Part shown: positions 1 through 11,312 of the stretch, piece by piece
How positions within the stretch are numbered: the first letter of the stretch is position 1
How the letters are laid out: each line of letters begins with the position of its first letter
NCBI GenBank assembly: GCA_905250125.1
Contig: CAJNOL010000130.1
Location: 1 to 64,000, forward strand
Direction of reading: 5' to 3'
Length of the DNA: 64,000 bases
Source of the DNA: Rotaria sordida
Lineage: Eukaryota > Rotifera > Eurotatoria > Philodinida > Philodinidae
Translations under genes and position numbers: made by a program
Notes under the pieces: generated by a model
Seen by the model: only the letters and a program-made list of their open reading frames with translations
What the model was told of the DNA's origin: nothing
The model's database searches: none

Positions 1-76
1 ACGTGTTTTACTTCGTCTAATACATTTTTCGAATACAATCATTACAATACACCTTATCAATCACGGTTTGAAAAAA

Positions 77-3000
77 ATGTTAAGACACGCAAATCGATCC
101 GAACCTGCATTACATATTAATGAAATTGATGTTACGGATAAATATAAATTTCTTAAACAAATCGGTAAAGGAAGTTATGGTGAAGTATGGCTTGTTTTAC
201 CATTACGTAATCCATCATCAGTCAAATCAAATACTAAACAATATGTGCTTAAACGATTAGATCTTCGTCAACAATCAAATGAGACAACACAAAATGATAT
301 TGAAGGTGCTGAACGTGAAGCTAAATTATTATCAACATTAAAACATCCAAATATTGTTGCATATATTGAATCATTTCGTTCGAATGATGGTTTTCTTAAT
401 ATAGTTATGGCTTATTGTGAAGGTGGAGATTTATATACAAAATTAAAAGAAAGAAAAGCTAATAAACAACCATTAACTGAAAATCAAATTGTTGAATGGT
501 TTGTACAGATTTGTATGGCTTTACAAGTATATAATAAATTTTTAAAAAAGTAAAAAAAAGGCAAAAACTTATTTAATTTTTATTTTCTATTTAGTATATG
601 CATGATAAAAGTATTCTTCATCGTGATTTAAAAACTCAAAATATTTTTTTAACTAAAAATGAAATTGTTAAAGTTGGAGATTTAGGTATTGCAAGAGTAT
701 TAGATTCAGGAAATGATTTAGCAACAACAATTATTGGAACGCCATATTATATGAGTCCAGAAATATTTTCAAATAAACCTTATGGACAAAGAGTTTGATA
801 ATTATTTTAAATAGAAAAATTTAAGTTTTTGCTTTTTTTTTTTTACTAGTCGGATATTTGGGCACTTGGTTGTTGTGTTTATGAAATGACAACACTTGAA
901 CATGCATTCAATGCTAAAGATATGAATTCACTTGTTTTAAAAATAATTCGTGGACAAGTTAGTTTAAAAAAAAAAATTATTATTTTGTTTTATTTTTATT
1001 AAAATTTAGATACCACAAACATCAAAAAAATATAGTGAATCATTAACAGCTCTTATTAAATCGATGCTGAGTAAAAATCCAAATGATCGTCCAACAGCAA
1101 AAAAGATCTTACAAAATACATATATTAAACAACATATTATGCGATTGTTAGAAAAAACGAAAATTAAGTAAGAATTTAATCACGAATAAAATACAAAAAA
1201 ATCATCTAATGAATGATAACATCAAGAAATTTGTATAGTTCGTTGTTGTTAAGTACAAGCTAGGTTTTTTTGACGAATATATGAATAGATTCAACCATTA
1301 AATTGATTGTTCTTCGTTTTATGGTATTTATAAAGTTTTATCTTATTCTTTACAAACCATAAACAATATTCACTACGTACATTCTTGATATTTCCAGAGG
1401 ATACTTGCTTGAGAATTGAATTTTTTCTTACAGATTATATTACGAATTCGATGACTATTTCTCACTATATAATAGAAAAAAAACCGTCGAAAATGAAATA
1501 GATAATGTAGACAAGAGAGAACTAGTTATTAGTTGGACATACATACGCGTATGAAAAATTCTAAAATGTGATATCTAATGAGGAAACTAGCTGAACTATA
1601 ACTTGCCGTTTGAGCACATAAGGAAGTGTTGATAAGACCAGAAAAAGCTTTAAAAGGTTCATCCACATAAGTGTTTAGAGTCGAGTTATGACAGTTTTAC
1701 TAAGTTTCACCCATAGGTACATCTAATGACTCTTAGAATATTCTGAAAGTTTCAGACGAAAAGAATCTTTCCTTATCGAGATATTGAATTTCTGAATAAA
1801 CTCGATTTTCGTAACAAGGGATTATTGGCTGGAAATTCAATATCTCGACAAATAAACACTCTTTTCGATTGAAAATTTCAGAATATTTTAATGGTCATTA
1901 AACCTATCTATGGGTTGAATCTCAGCTCGAAAATTCAGTAAAACAGTCCTAACTCGGCTTCACAGACCTATACACACGAATCTTTTTAGAATTTTTCTAG
2001 TTTTAATTCTATTAATCTTTCTTTATATTAGATGTCAAAATCAAGCTAACTCAAATACTCCAATATCAGTCGTCGCTCCATTGACAATTCCTTCTCCGTC
2101 TTCTTCGGCGCCTTCACGTTCACCTTCTCCACCGCCTCATTCGTCTTCTCCACCAACTCCAATAAATCCTATTATTCCATCTTTATCAAATGATGCTAAA
2201 TTACCATATTCATCAGCTAATTCTCCATCATCAAAAAAATCCCAGGCAATTCGTTATACAAATAATAATGCTGCTATACTTCCGTCTTATCCACCATTAC
2301 CACCATCACATAATCGTCGATCAAATAATATAACAACGTCATCATCAGGTTCATCATCTTCAGCTGATGCTAGTCGATCATTACCATCTGGTGATGTTAA
2401 TCATTTAAATGATGCACGTGCTCGTCGTCGTCTTCGTGTACGTTTAAGTAATCCATTACCAATTAATGAACAACAAATGGATTTAAATTTTTTATCAAAT
2501 CTTAGTGAAAATGATACATTAAAACGTCGACAACGTAATCAACAAATTAATAAGCATTTAAAACAATATCAACAAGCATCATCCGATGATGAACATGACA
2601 TACCATTGAATGCTAATCCGTCTCAACCAGTTATTGTAAATATTTCTTCTTTCTCTATCTCTCATTCTCTTTTATTTGATTTATTTTCTTATTAGGTTGT
2701 TGTTCAACCAAAAAAATTAGTAAAACAAAATTCAGCAGGATCATCAACTGAATCAAATCCTAATAAATTATCATTTGATGATGATATTGATTCTTATGAA
2801 CGTGAATCAAATATAAATTCTCGACAACAACAACAACAACAACAACCATCGAAATCAAAAATTACAAAATCATATGATTCAAATAATAATCTTCCAAATT
2901 CAAATGCACGTCAACGTCGTCGTGATAGTCGCATGCAATCATCAGTTGAATCATCAAGTCAAATAACATCAAATAATAGTAATCATGAATTATCTCCTTC

Positions 3001-4715
3001 AAACTCACAAGATTTAATCATAGCTGAAATTGAAAAGAAAAAAGAAGGGTATGATTTAATATTAAATTTATTTCAATATATAAATTCTATTTATGTTTTT
3101 TTTCTTCTTCTTCTTCTTTCAGAGAAAAAGATATGAATGATTTACTTTTTATGTTAACTGCTACATTAAAATTAGCACCTGTACTATCTACAAATATTCA
3201 AGATTCTGATCTTGATCTAAATGAATTAACAAATAGTAGTAATGATAGTGATAAAACAGTTATTGACGATGGTTATTCTCATTCAGGATCCGCAGAACAA
3301 AGTAATGTATATAAATATATTAAAAAAAAATACATGTTTTATTTTTGATAACTAGTTTCAAGACCATGGTCATCTGGTGATCGAACAATGGAAGTTCCAT
3401 TACATCAGACAAATCATCTTTTTAAACGTTGTCAAGGATTAAAAGAGTAAGATAAATCTAACTGTATTCGTTGGATAGAATTGAATAAGTTATTGTCCAG
3501 GCTTACACGCGAAGTTCCTTAACTAATTAATCGATTTTTTTTGTTTTGAATTTCTGCTTGAAAATTTTCCATGGAGAACAGTTCTTAATGGAAATAGTTT
3601 ATTGTGAAAGTTTTAGATCTTGTTGTTCTTTCTACACTAAGATAGATTATGGTGGAAATGATTCTTTTATATCGCTCATATGTACCAATCGATGTGATGT
3701 TCTTATTTTTCGAACAGAACTAAATAAAACGATCTTAAGCTTTCACAATAAACAATTCTCATTATTTCAAGTCGAAATTCAAAAATGAGTTTATTCAATA
3801 TTTCCGAGAGGGATCAAGGCATTGAGTAAAAAGAAAATGTCAAAAGGATATAGAATTTTCTCAGAAATAAGTTAAGGGTTCAAACTCTTTTCAAGGTATT
3901 CCTACTTCATTAGAATCTACATAATGCATATAGTCTCGATTAAAACAGAAATTAATCAATTGTAGGACCTCTCTCTCTCTCTCTCTGGTTAGTAGACAGT
4001 GTAATGAATCCAACGATCATCAATATCAATTTTTTCTTCAATTCATTGACATATGTTAACTAATCCAGTTAAGCTTCCTGCTCTAGACTAAAAATGTCAA
4101 AGTTTCATATAAGTCCAAGCTTATTGAAAAAGAACTATTCGAACAATTCATTATAATAGCTCATATGCATGTACATTCTCATCCGTTCATCAAGTTTATT
4201 TGTCCTTCAAGAAATATATTTGACAATTAACATTATAAGTGTGCTAAGTGAATCCGTTTTTCAGCATCACCAATTATATTTTGTGCAAAATCTGATGAGC
4301 TTTAATTTCAAACAACGTCAAAGAACTGTAACTGTTAATAAGTTCCTCACACCTTATGAGTTTGACATGTCAGACAATTATTCTAAATGATAGCACATAA
4401 AATTTTATTAACTACAAATATATATTCATTAAATTTTCATATACATGTCAAATTATTTTTTTCAGAGAATGTCTTCGTGAAATTAGTTCAGAAAAGTTAC
4501 AACGCGTTTTAAATATACTTGAAAATGTTAGTCAAGCACAAATGACAGTAAGTACAAAAAAAAACACAAATAAAATATTATTATAAAAATTTCTTTTATT
4601 CGTTTATTTAAAGAATGAAATGATTGCTGAACTTGGCGAATATTTATATCAAAAATATGCTCCACAAATATTTTTGCTCAAATTTTATGAAGACAATTTA
4701 CGCACACATACATGA
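77..4715 (+). CDS. NEK4: NEK4-like NIMA-related serine/threonine kinase, 10 exons
   Basis: Exons read as 77-526, 595-792, 850-957, 1010-1167, 2032-2635, 2696-3048, 3123-3301, 3356-3446, 4466-4547 and 4614-4715; they sum to 775 codons (774 aa) with phase kept at every GT-AG junction. The start is the first ATG; the open frame runs a few codons further upstream. The N-terminal kinase domain shows GKGSYG (residues 30-35), Lys59, HRDLKTQN (catalytic Asp161), DLG (Asp179, the NEK variant of DFG), GTPYYMSPE and [13 protein letters not shown], closest by eye to vertebrate NEK4. NEK kinases act in cilium and cell-cycle control. The middle is Ser/Pro/Asn-rich and low-complexity with a short poly-Gln; the C-terminus has a short helical block after Arg-Glu-Cys-Leu-Arg. 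The introns at 1168-2031 and 3447-4465 are far longer than the others and hold palindromic elements. Family is sure; NEK4 versus NEK1/3/5 is likely but not proven. Confidence 0.9.
1551..2000. repeat. Palindromic MITE-like element in NEK4 intron 4
   Basis: Imperfect inverted repeat with arms at about 1668-1796 and 1830-1965. The innermost parts share GAGATATTGAATTTC and its complement; further out, a GACAGTTTTACT block pairs with its complement, and AAAAATTCTAAAA (near 1553) pairs with a TTTTAGAATTTTT block near 1987. No coding capacity. It explains why this intron is 864 nt when neighbouring introns are 52-74 nt. Confidence 0.7.
3546..3786. repeat. Palindromic MITE-like element in NEK4 intron 8
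   Basis: Inverted repeat of about 240 bp. The ends match as TTTTGAATTTC (3544 onward) and GAAATTCAAAA (to 3784); the inner block TTTATTGTGAAAG is repeated in inverted orientation at about 3739-3753, next to paired GATCTT/AAGATC. The ORF across it is a by-product of the palindrome. It sits in a 1,019-nt intron. Confidence 0.65.
3968..3987. repeat. CT microsatellite
   Basis: Uninterrupted (CT)n run inside the long intron 8 of the NEK4-like gene. Confidence 0.9.
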
Positions 4716-5408
4716 AATTGATCTGGTCATTGATTGTTTCTTTTCTGTTTTCTATCTATCTATCTATCTATCTTTACTTTTATTATTTGAAAAAGAAACC
4801 GAGTGAGCATGAGACATGTAATTTTAATATCTTCAAATTTTTGTTTTGAAGATGGTTTTTTTTTCATGTTTGTATATTTAATATTGCTTTCATAATATAA
4901 TTGTCTATTGTGTTTATGTATACTTATTTTATCTTTTTTGTCTTGCAATGAATATATGCTTTGTTTACTTGTAAACACGTTAGCAATATAAATATACCTT
5001 GTTCTTCTTTTGTTTTTCAAAACATTCTATAATAGATTGTAGTATTGATGACTATTCTTTTTTAAATGATCATTTTAACATAGAGTTAATGATTTGATAT
5101 AGATCTTTGAAGATGAGCAGTCAAGTCAAAAAAAAAAGAGCTTATATATATATGTACAGATGCTTTATTCACTTCAATTTTTATTTCTTAATGTATTTGA
5201 AAAAAAATAAAACTCATGTACTGCAAATATTTTTATCGAGTGATTTCACGTTAAAATTAAATGAATGTTTCGAAAATACGTTGCAAATCTTTTGTTTGTC
5301 GCTTCTTTTTCTAATAATTTGTTTTATCAAAAATATGTTGATATGATTTCTTTGTATTATAATAATAAAATTAGCAAATACTCTAATAAACTCTTGTTGA
5401 CTCTAATA
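4716..5408. other. Intergenic, no gene seen
   Basis: AT-rich DNA after the NEK4 stop codon. A short (TATC)n run lies at about 4754-4775. The small ORFs here lack coding-like composition. Confidence 0.6.
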
Positions 5409-5742
5409 TGAATCAAGAATATAATTCTTTCAACAATTCATCTTCATCTTAAGACGACGTTCAAATGCAAGCAATAGATCTAATCACTTCAGTAGTTGCT
5501 ACTACATCAATTGGGTTTGCCGTTGTCAATTGTAGAATGATCAGCCATGAAAACTATTGAATCCAAAAGCCAGCATAACAAGTTGTCGAGTGACGATTCA
5601 TTTTTTATATGAAAGAGTGCATGATCAATTAAAAGCTTTTTGTTCAACAGCCACATTTTTATCTTTAGCTTTGGACGTTTGGAATGACAGCAGGTTGAGA
5701 TCTTTTTTTCGTTGTAACTGGCATGATCTTTTCTTTTTATAG
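5409..5742 (+). pseudogene. hAT-family transposase remnant
   Basis: Two open stretches in different frames read together like the middle of a hAT transposase: a segment starting DDVQMQAIDLITSVVA, then, after a frame change near 5550, one with LNPKASITSCRVTIHFLY and ending FLSLALDVWNDSRLRSF. The pattern (loss of fresh target, then an Asn-Pro and Ser-Arg-x-Thr block, then an Asp-x-Trp motif where hAT enzymes carry the first catalytic Asp) is typical of the family. There is an in-frame stop at about 5451-5453, at least one frameshift, and no downstream RNase-H half or dimerisation domain, so it is dead. The identification rests on motif order seen by eye. Confidence 0.5.
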
Positions 5743-6159
5743 AAATAATTCATATTTTGCTTCGATTTGACTCGTCCATCTTTATGAATCATTCAAATTT
5801 AACTTGCAGTCATATATTTTCAAAGACTTTGTATTTTAAAAAGTTGATAGAATATTCAAAATTGAACATAAAATATCGTTTTTTTGTCATAGACTAAGTA
5901 CAGTCAAATAAATCACTTTGAAAGATTGATTTGTAAAAGATGTTACAAGAACGTAGGTTATTAAGATCATTTTTTTTTCAGATAATAGAATGAATTAAAA
6001 AAAATGATTTTCTAGACACGTATTCTTCGAAAAGAATATGAAGAAAAGGCATAGAATTTAAATAACTGTCATGTATTCATGCTGAATTAATAATGAAAAA
6101 AAAAAAATTTCACAAGAATATATAAATGGAAATCATGTCATATCTTTTTGTCTTTATAT
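5743..6159. other. Intergenic, no gene seen
   Basis: AT-rich spacer with homopolymer runs; nothing coding or repetitive recognised. Confidence 0.6.
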
Positions 6160-6489
6160 TCATAATGGTCGTTGATAATGTTCAGCAGTTGATTGTGTTG
6201 TATCGCCTTCATTCTTAACTATTTCACCTTTTCGATCATCTGCTCTTGTTCCTGCTCCGCCATGTTCACTACCTAATTTGCCAAAATTTCGATCGATAGA
6301 TGGTCCCACATGACTATGTAACGTTGGATGTGTAGTTGTCATAGGTACTGATGATGATGATTCTACAACCGAATTAGAACTTATAGGAACATAACCGAAA
6401 TGAGTTTGATCGACATTTGTTGGTTTACCAGCTGCACTTGGATAATTAAAACCTGATGTATCAGCATTAGGATTTGGATTGTGCGACAT
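6160..6489 (-). CDS. Small hydrophilic protein, unidentified
   Basis: An ORF of 109 aa beginning MSHNPNPNADTSGFNYPSAA. The open frame runs on upstream to 6612, but those extra 41 residues are hydrophobic and AT-biased, so the internal Met is preferred. The protein is strongly hydrophilic, with no hydrophobic core, rich in Ser, Thr, Gly, Pro, Asn and His, and ends in a charged segment containing GKLGSEHGGAGTRADDRKGE. It is likely to be intrinsically disordered. Such composition is shared with some stress or LEA-like proteins, but no LEA repeat is present and I assign no function. A second small minus-strand ORF lies 150 bp upstream. Confidence 0.6.
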   Translation of the reverse strand: MSHNPNPNADTSGFNYPSAAGKPTNVDQTHFGYVPISSNSVVESSSSVPMTTTHPTLHSHVGPSIDRNFGKLGSEHGGAGTRADDRKGEIVKNEGDTTQSTAEHYQRPL

Positions 6490-6638
6490 AGTTGAGATCA
6501 ATATACAGATGTGTATTACGTATTCTAGTTTTATTTGATTATGACTTGAAGAAAAAGAAAGGTAACTGGGTAGAGTAAAAAGAGAATAGGCAAAAAAAAA
6601 TTCTTCTCGCAATAAAAGAACGCAAAAAAAAAGAATTT

Positions 6639-6854
6639 TTAATATTTTGCTCGTTGTCGTAGTTTGTCTGCGTAGAATTTTGATTCGACATTTTCTTCAC
6701 TCGACAATGTATTGATGTTAGTTTGATAATATTGTTTAGTTGAAGTTAAATCATCAATAAGATATCGTCGTTTATGAACAATATCATCATTTGAATAAAC
6801 ATTTTTCATAATATCATAATTAACTGGAACAAGAAATTGACGACTATTCGACAT
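6639..6854 (-). CDS. Small 71-aa protein, unidentified
   Basis: ORF starting MSNSRQFLVPVNYDIMKNVY and ending in a basic, tyrosine-containing tail. No signal peptide or membrane segment; about a third of residues are charged. Codon choice (AAT, GAT, CGT, TTA) matches the neighbouring confident genes, which is the main reason to believe it. It lies 150 bp upstream of, and in the same direction as, the 109-aa ORF; both might come from one transcript or from separate small genes. Function unknown. Confidence 0.5.
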   Translation of the reverse strand: MSNSRQFLVPVNYDIMKNVYSNDDIVHKRRYLIDDLTSTKQYYQTNINTLSSEENVESKFYADKLRQRAKY

Positions 6855-8527
6855 TTATTATTTGTGTTGTTGCCTTGTCAATAGAACATACAGTGAAATG
6901 AAGTTGTTTGTTCTTATGGAATATAATTCCTAGGAAAAAAAAAAGAAAAAAATATTGGAAATAGAACAGAAGAAAGAAAGAAAAAATCATCGATCATAGA
7001 AACAGTTAAAATTGATTTAGAAATGAAATGAAACAAAACCAAAAGTTTTGTAAAATTGATTTTTTTGCAAATATTTGAACATAGAAATAACATTTGATTC
7101 TAATTCGCTTATCATGCGATACAAAATTTAAAATTCTACAAACTCTTGTGAACTTTGATTAAAAGCGATGAAACAAAAAATATGTAGAGTCTATATGATG
7201 TCATTGCATCAATGACATCTACTTCCTATACGATATCTGATAATGCATTATTTTTATGTGAAAGAATATTTAGTTTTCAAAATATAATTTACTTTTAGAT
7301 AATACTCGAAAATCTCTATCGATTATGCATAATACAATGTTTTTTTTTAATAAGCATGCTTTTGCTTATGCAACCAATTAATCGTTTTCAAAACGAGTAT
7401 TCTACAAATAGTGCCTATGAACAAATTACGTTTCCTAAAGAATTGATTTGTCTTCCGACTAACAAACAAAATAACACTTTATACAACGAATCAGTTGGAA
7501 AAAGTTTGAATATTGTAAAACGTGCCTCGTTTTATTGTAGATGCTCAAACCAATGATTTCTGTAAGGCGAATATTTATTATTATTAAACAATTATAAATA
7601 ATACTGAAAAATGTATTTTGCTTGAAGTTCAATGAGAAATGCTTAGTCGCTTAGATCTTTGCTAATAAATTAAAAAGAGCTTTAGAAACACGCATAGATT
7701 TGTATAGAAAATAAATATCATTCATAGAATTACATCGTGCAATCGATAAATTTATTTTGTTCTATCGTTTTAAATTACATTCAACACAGACTTTTAGAGA
7801 ATTAAATTCTATATCTTCTGACATTGATATTAGAATGACGTAGTATTTTTATGCACGAATATTTTCATAAGAAAGAATATTGCAAAAACTATTATCACAC
7901 TTAGTATTTCTCTTGAATGATAAAATCAAACAGAAATCAAGGACAAATACTTTTGTAAATCTTTCAATAGGTTTTTTCTAATAATATCTCGTTATCTTTA
8001 ATATTTTGTTTAAAAAGTGAATACAAAAAATATGAGAAAAAGTTGTTTGTCTTCTACATTGTTTTTTTTTGTTATTAAAATGATTCATTGTGTTTTTCTT
8101 TTGTACGCGTTGTCATAACGAACTGAATGTCACACAATTGTTATTGCGTAGGTTTTCAATTAAATGATTTAAAAATAAACTTTTCGCTATCAATTATTAC
8201 GTTAGAATTTTTTTTGTGTAAGTATTTGTCAATATGTTGACCAATTCAAAGTAATAAAATGACTTTAAACTCTATAAACTCGGAATTGCTTCACAACTAA
8301 AAATAATCTAAATTTGAATATATACATAAGCACATGAGTCATATAGCACAAAATAATTTCTCAATAAGCAAAATCTTTATATTTTTTAGTTTTAATTCTA
8401 AAACTGAAGAATAATAGAAACATGTTAGGAAACAATTAAGTGATTTCCTACTCTATATAAAATTCTACGCAATACATAACTTGTAAGCCGACACTTATTT
8501 TTTTTTTCTACAGAAAAAAAACAAAAA
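6855..8527. other. Intergenic, no gene seen
   Basis: About 1.7 kb of AT-rich DNA with poly-A/T runs. The 66-aa ORF at 7356 has no recognisable domain. No clear repeat found. Confidence 0.55.
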
Positions 8528-10181
8528 TCAAGTAAAACTATAATAAAACATAATGGCATCCACAAATTCTTCTTCTATTTCTACATTTATTTGTTTTGTC
8601 GTTTCTTTTTTTTTGATAAGATAACCAGCGTTTAGAATTCTTCCAATTTCTTGAAATCCTAATGATCTCCAAAGACGAATACTAAATGTATTATTTGAAA
8701 ATACTAAATTAAACATTGAAGCTTTATAACATAATAATGGAGTAATTTTAATGAAGGCTAATGCCATAATTCTACCAATGCCTTGATTTCGATAAATATT
8801 CGATGTGATAAATCCTCCATTGCAAATCTAAAGTAGTATATAAATAACGGATATCACAAAATTTTTGCATTAATTTTGTTTTCAGTATAACGTGAGAACC
8901 ACTTGTCCTGTAGACTCGATAATCTTTTTGTGTTAGAAAGAACAAAGTCTCTACTACGAAGCTATATAAAAATATTCGTTTCAAAATACTTATCGAAGGC
9001 TGCGAAGTTTGAAGAACATGTTTGATGGAAAAAAATATCTTGCAACTTCACATATAATCAGTGATGAGAAGTGTATTTGAGTGACTTGTCTTGCAATTGG
9101 TTTTCGAAATTTTAAAAGATGTTATGTGTAATTGTAATCAACGCGATTCAGGCTTTTTAATGATATCAAAATAGTCAAGTTACAAAATCATAGATTCTAC
9201 AGGAAACAATTTTATTAATTACTTAATGTTCTTTCTACAACGCTCAATGGAGTTGTTCTCATAATGTCTAATATTCCGCTTTATATAAGGTACTCACTAA
9301 ACTCTTATTGGACATAAAATATGGGGTTTTACTAACTTCGATTGTTCAAAAGACATCTTATTTGCCGAAATCATTTCTCAGTTACGAACATTTTTCTTTA
9401 CCAAAAGTCATTAGAAAAATGTCGATTTCAAACTCAATTGATAATTTGAAAATATTAGTTTTATCTGTTTACAATGCCCTGTCGTACTGTTACAAAATTC
9501 GATAAAACATGGCAAACAAGATCAATTTTCTTAATGGATGAAGATTTTCTTCTAAATTTCAGAAGCTTGCAGAGAACTTTTTCAACTAAGCATGCTCTTA
9601 AAACTTTTTAACCTTCACCAAGTATTTTAAATGAAATATTTTTACAACATTTTTGTAATAGAGACTTTACTCTTTCTAACAAGAGCACTATCAAGTCTCC
9701 ACGACTAGTTGTTATCATGCTATACTCAAAACAAAGTTAATGCAAAACTTTTACACCATCTGTTAGATAATAATACAAAGATTTGATAATTACATGAGAA
9801 TATCGACCAGGAAAGTTTGGTTTAATATAAAATGTACCTAATATAGCGTTTTCAAGATTATTAGAAAAATCGATTGATATATTTTTTCTACTATTAAATT
9901 TCAATGAAAACATCTCCGAATAAGAAATAATTCTTGAATTCAGATAAATTAAATGGAAATTTTGGTGCATAAGTATTTCCAGCTTCAATTTCATTGTTTA
10001 ATGAAGATTGCAAATAACATATTAATTTTGATTCATCTTCTAATTATTTTAGAATAGTAGTTAATGAATGAATAGATACTAATTGATTAGATTTAGTTAT
10101 ACTTTCTATGGGAAGTAATGATTCTAATTTTGATGAGTTATATTCTTTTGGTCGATCAGTTGTTTCATAAACTGATGACAT
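8528..10181 (-). pseudogene. Broken Mpr1-like GNAT N-acetyltransferase
   Basis: Two exon-like blocks, about 10181-9794 and 8827-8528, joined by a GT-AG intron (donor at 9793-9792, acceptor at 8829-8828). The conceptual protein follows the yeast Mpr1/fungal GNAT layout: a block near EIEAGNTYAPKFPF, then LGTFYIKPNFPGR, SH-ICNGGFITSN, the acetyl-CoA loop YRNQGIGR, SMFNLVFSNNTFSIRLW, GFQEIGRILNAGYL and a final VDAIMFY. Mpr1 acetylates the proline analogue azetidine-2-carboxylate and related imino acids. The first block has an in-frame TAA at 10046-10044 and a frame change near 9900, so the copy looks inactive unless an unrecognised intron removes the second lesion. The intron of about 960 nt is long for this window and may hold an insertion. 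Family assignment is good; the exact substrate is inference. Confidence 0.75.
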
Positions 10182-11312
10182 GAATGAAAACTTTTAATTA
10201 GTCTAATTTATCTAAAAGGTTTTTGAAAGAATAAGATATCTTAATCGATAATATAAAAACAAAGGTAATGAAATGGAGATTTCAAATTGAGCTGTGTCTT
10301 ACTACGTTCAATAAAGACTAAAAATAATATTCTTTGCTTTGTTATGTTGATCAATATTAGTGCTGTTTGAATGATTATTGATATCTGTTTCTTTACAACC
10401 TCCTTGATATAAATTAACATTCTTTTTCTACTATTTGAAGTTAATGAAAATTGAATATCAAATGCAATTCAAAAGATAAAATATTGTTTATCTTATTGTT
10501 TGCTTTGCTTATCATCCATTCAAGGTGATATGTACAATTCACAAGAACAATCTATTAAAGAAAGAAAAGGGAGAAAGATGAAAACGACATTATTTTTGTC
10601 GGGTACATCATTTACAAAATAATCATGTGCTCATCATATACGCGTTCGAATGTTTGTATTCATGATCCATTCTAGAAGTAGAATGTTTAGACTTCTATTT
10701 TGATATTTGTCATTATGTCGGAACAAAAACACTGTTTACGATTGTTATAATTTCAGCGAAAAACATTTATTTTATAATGTATCACTTACTTTAATTCCTG
10801 TTTTGTGTGTGAAATTTATTCCTCGTCTCTTTTTTTCGGATTGGAATTATCTTAAAATACTATTATCACTATGTTATGTAAGTTGCCTTGATACAAAAAC
10901 AAATCAATGGAAACAGATCAGAGACATTTTATCGGTATCAACTTCAAGAGCAACATCTTCAAAATATTAATAAAACTCTTTGGTTTTTTGAAAATTTTCA
11001 TTGGATCTACTAGAACCAGTTATTTGATTGATAAAACCGCATATTTTCAACATTGAAGGAAGAATAAGTTCGAAAATTGAAAGATAGACATAATGGATAC
11101 AAATAGTTGTTTTTCAATATTAATTTTCCGATACTGATTAAAATTTATATATATATATTTTTTTTTGTCATTTATTTTATTTTAAACTTATTAACAATAT
11201 TCCAATAAGTCTTATCTTTACATTCTACATAAACATCAAAATGATAATTTGTTCTTTTATATTCGATTGTCGATATAATAGAAATAATAATAATAATAAT
11301 AAATTAATTAAT
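10182..11312. other. Intergenic, no gene seen
   Basis: AT-rich spacer between two minus-strand loci. The 87-aa ORF at 10707 has no recognisable domain. An (ATA)n-type run lies at about 11284-11302, just after the ZP gene stop on its strand. Confidence 0.55.

Noticed and set aside
3546-3788. 80-aa ORF inside the NEK4 intron
   Set aside because: Lies entirely within a palindromic element and has no domain.
8772-8984. 70-aa minus-strand ORF next to the GNAT exon
   Set aside because: The other frame of the same bases continues the GNAT domain (ICNGGFITSN), so this ORF is mostly intron plus the wrong frame.
10707-10970. 87-aa ORF with LDTKTNQWKQIRD-like end
   Set aside because: Slightly Kelch-like, but a single weak motif with no repeats or supporting exons.
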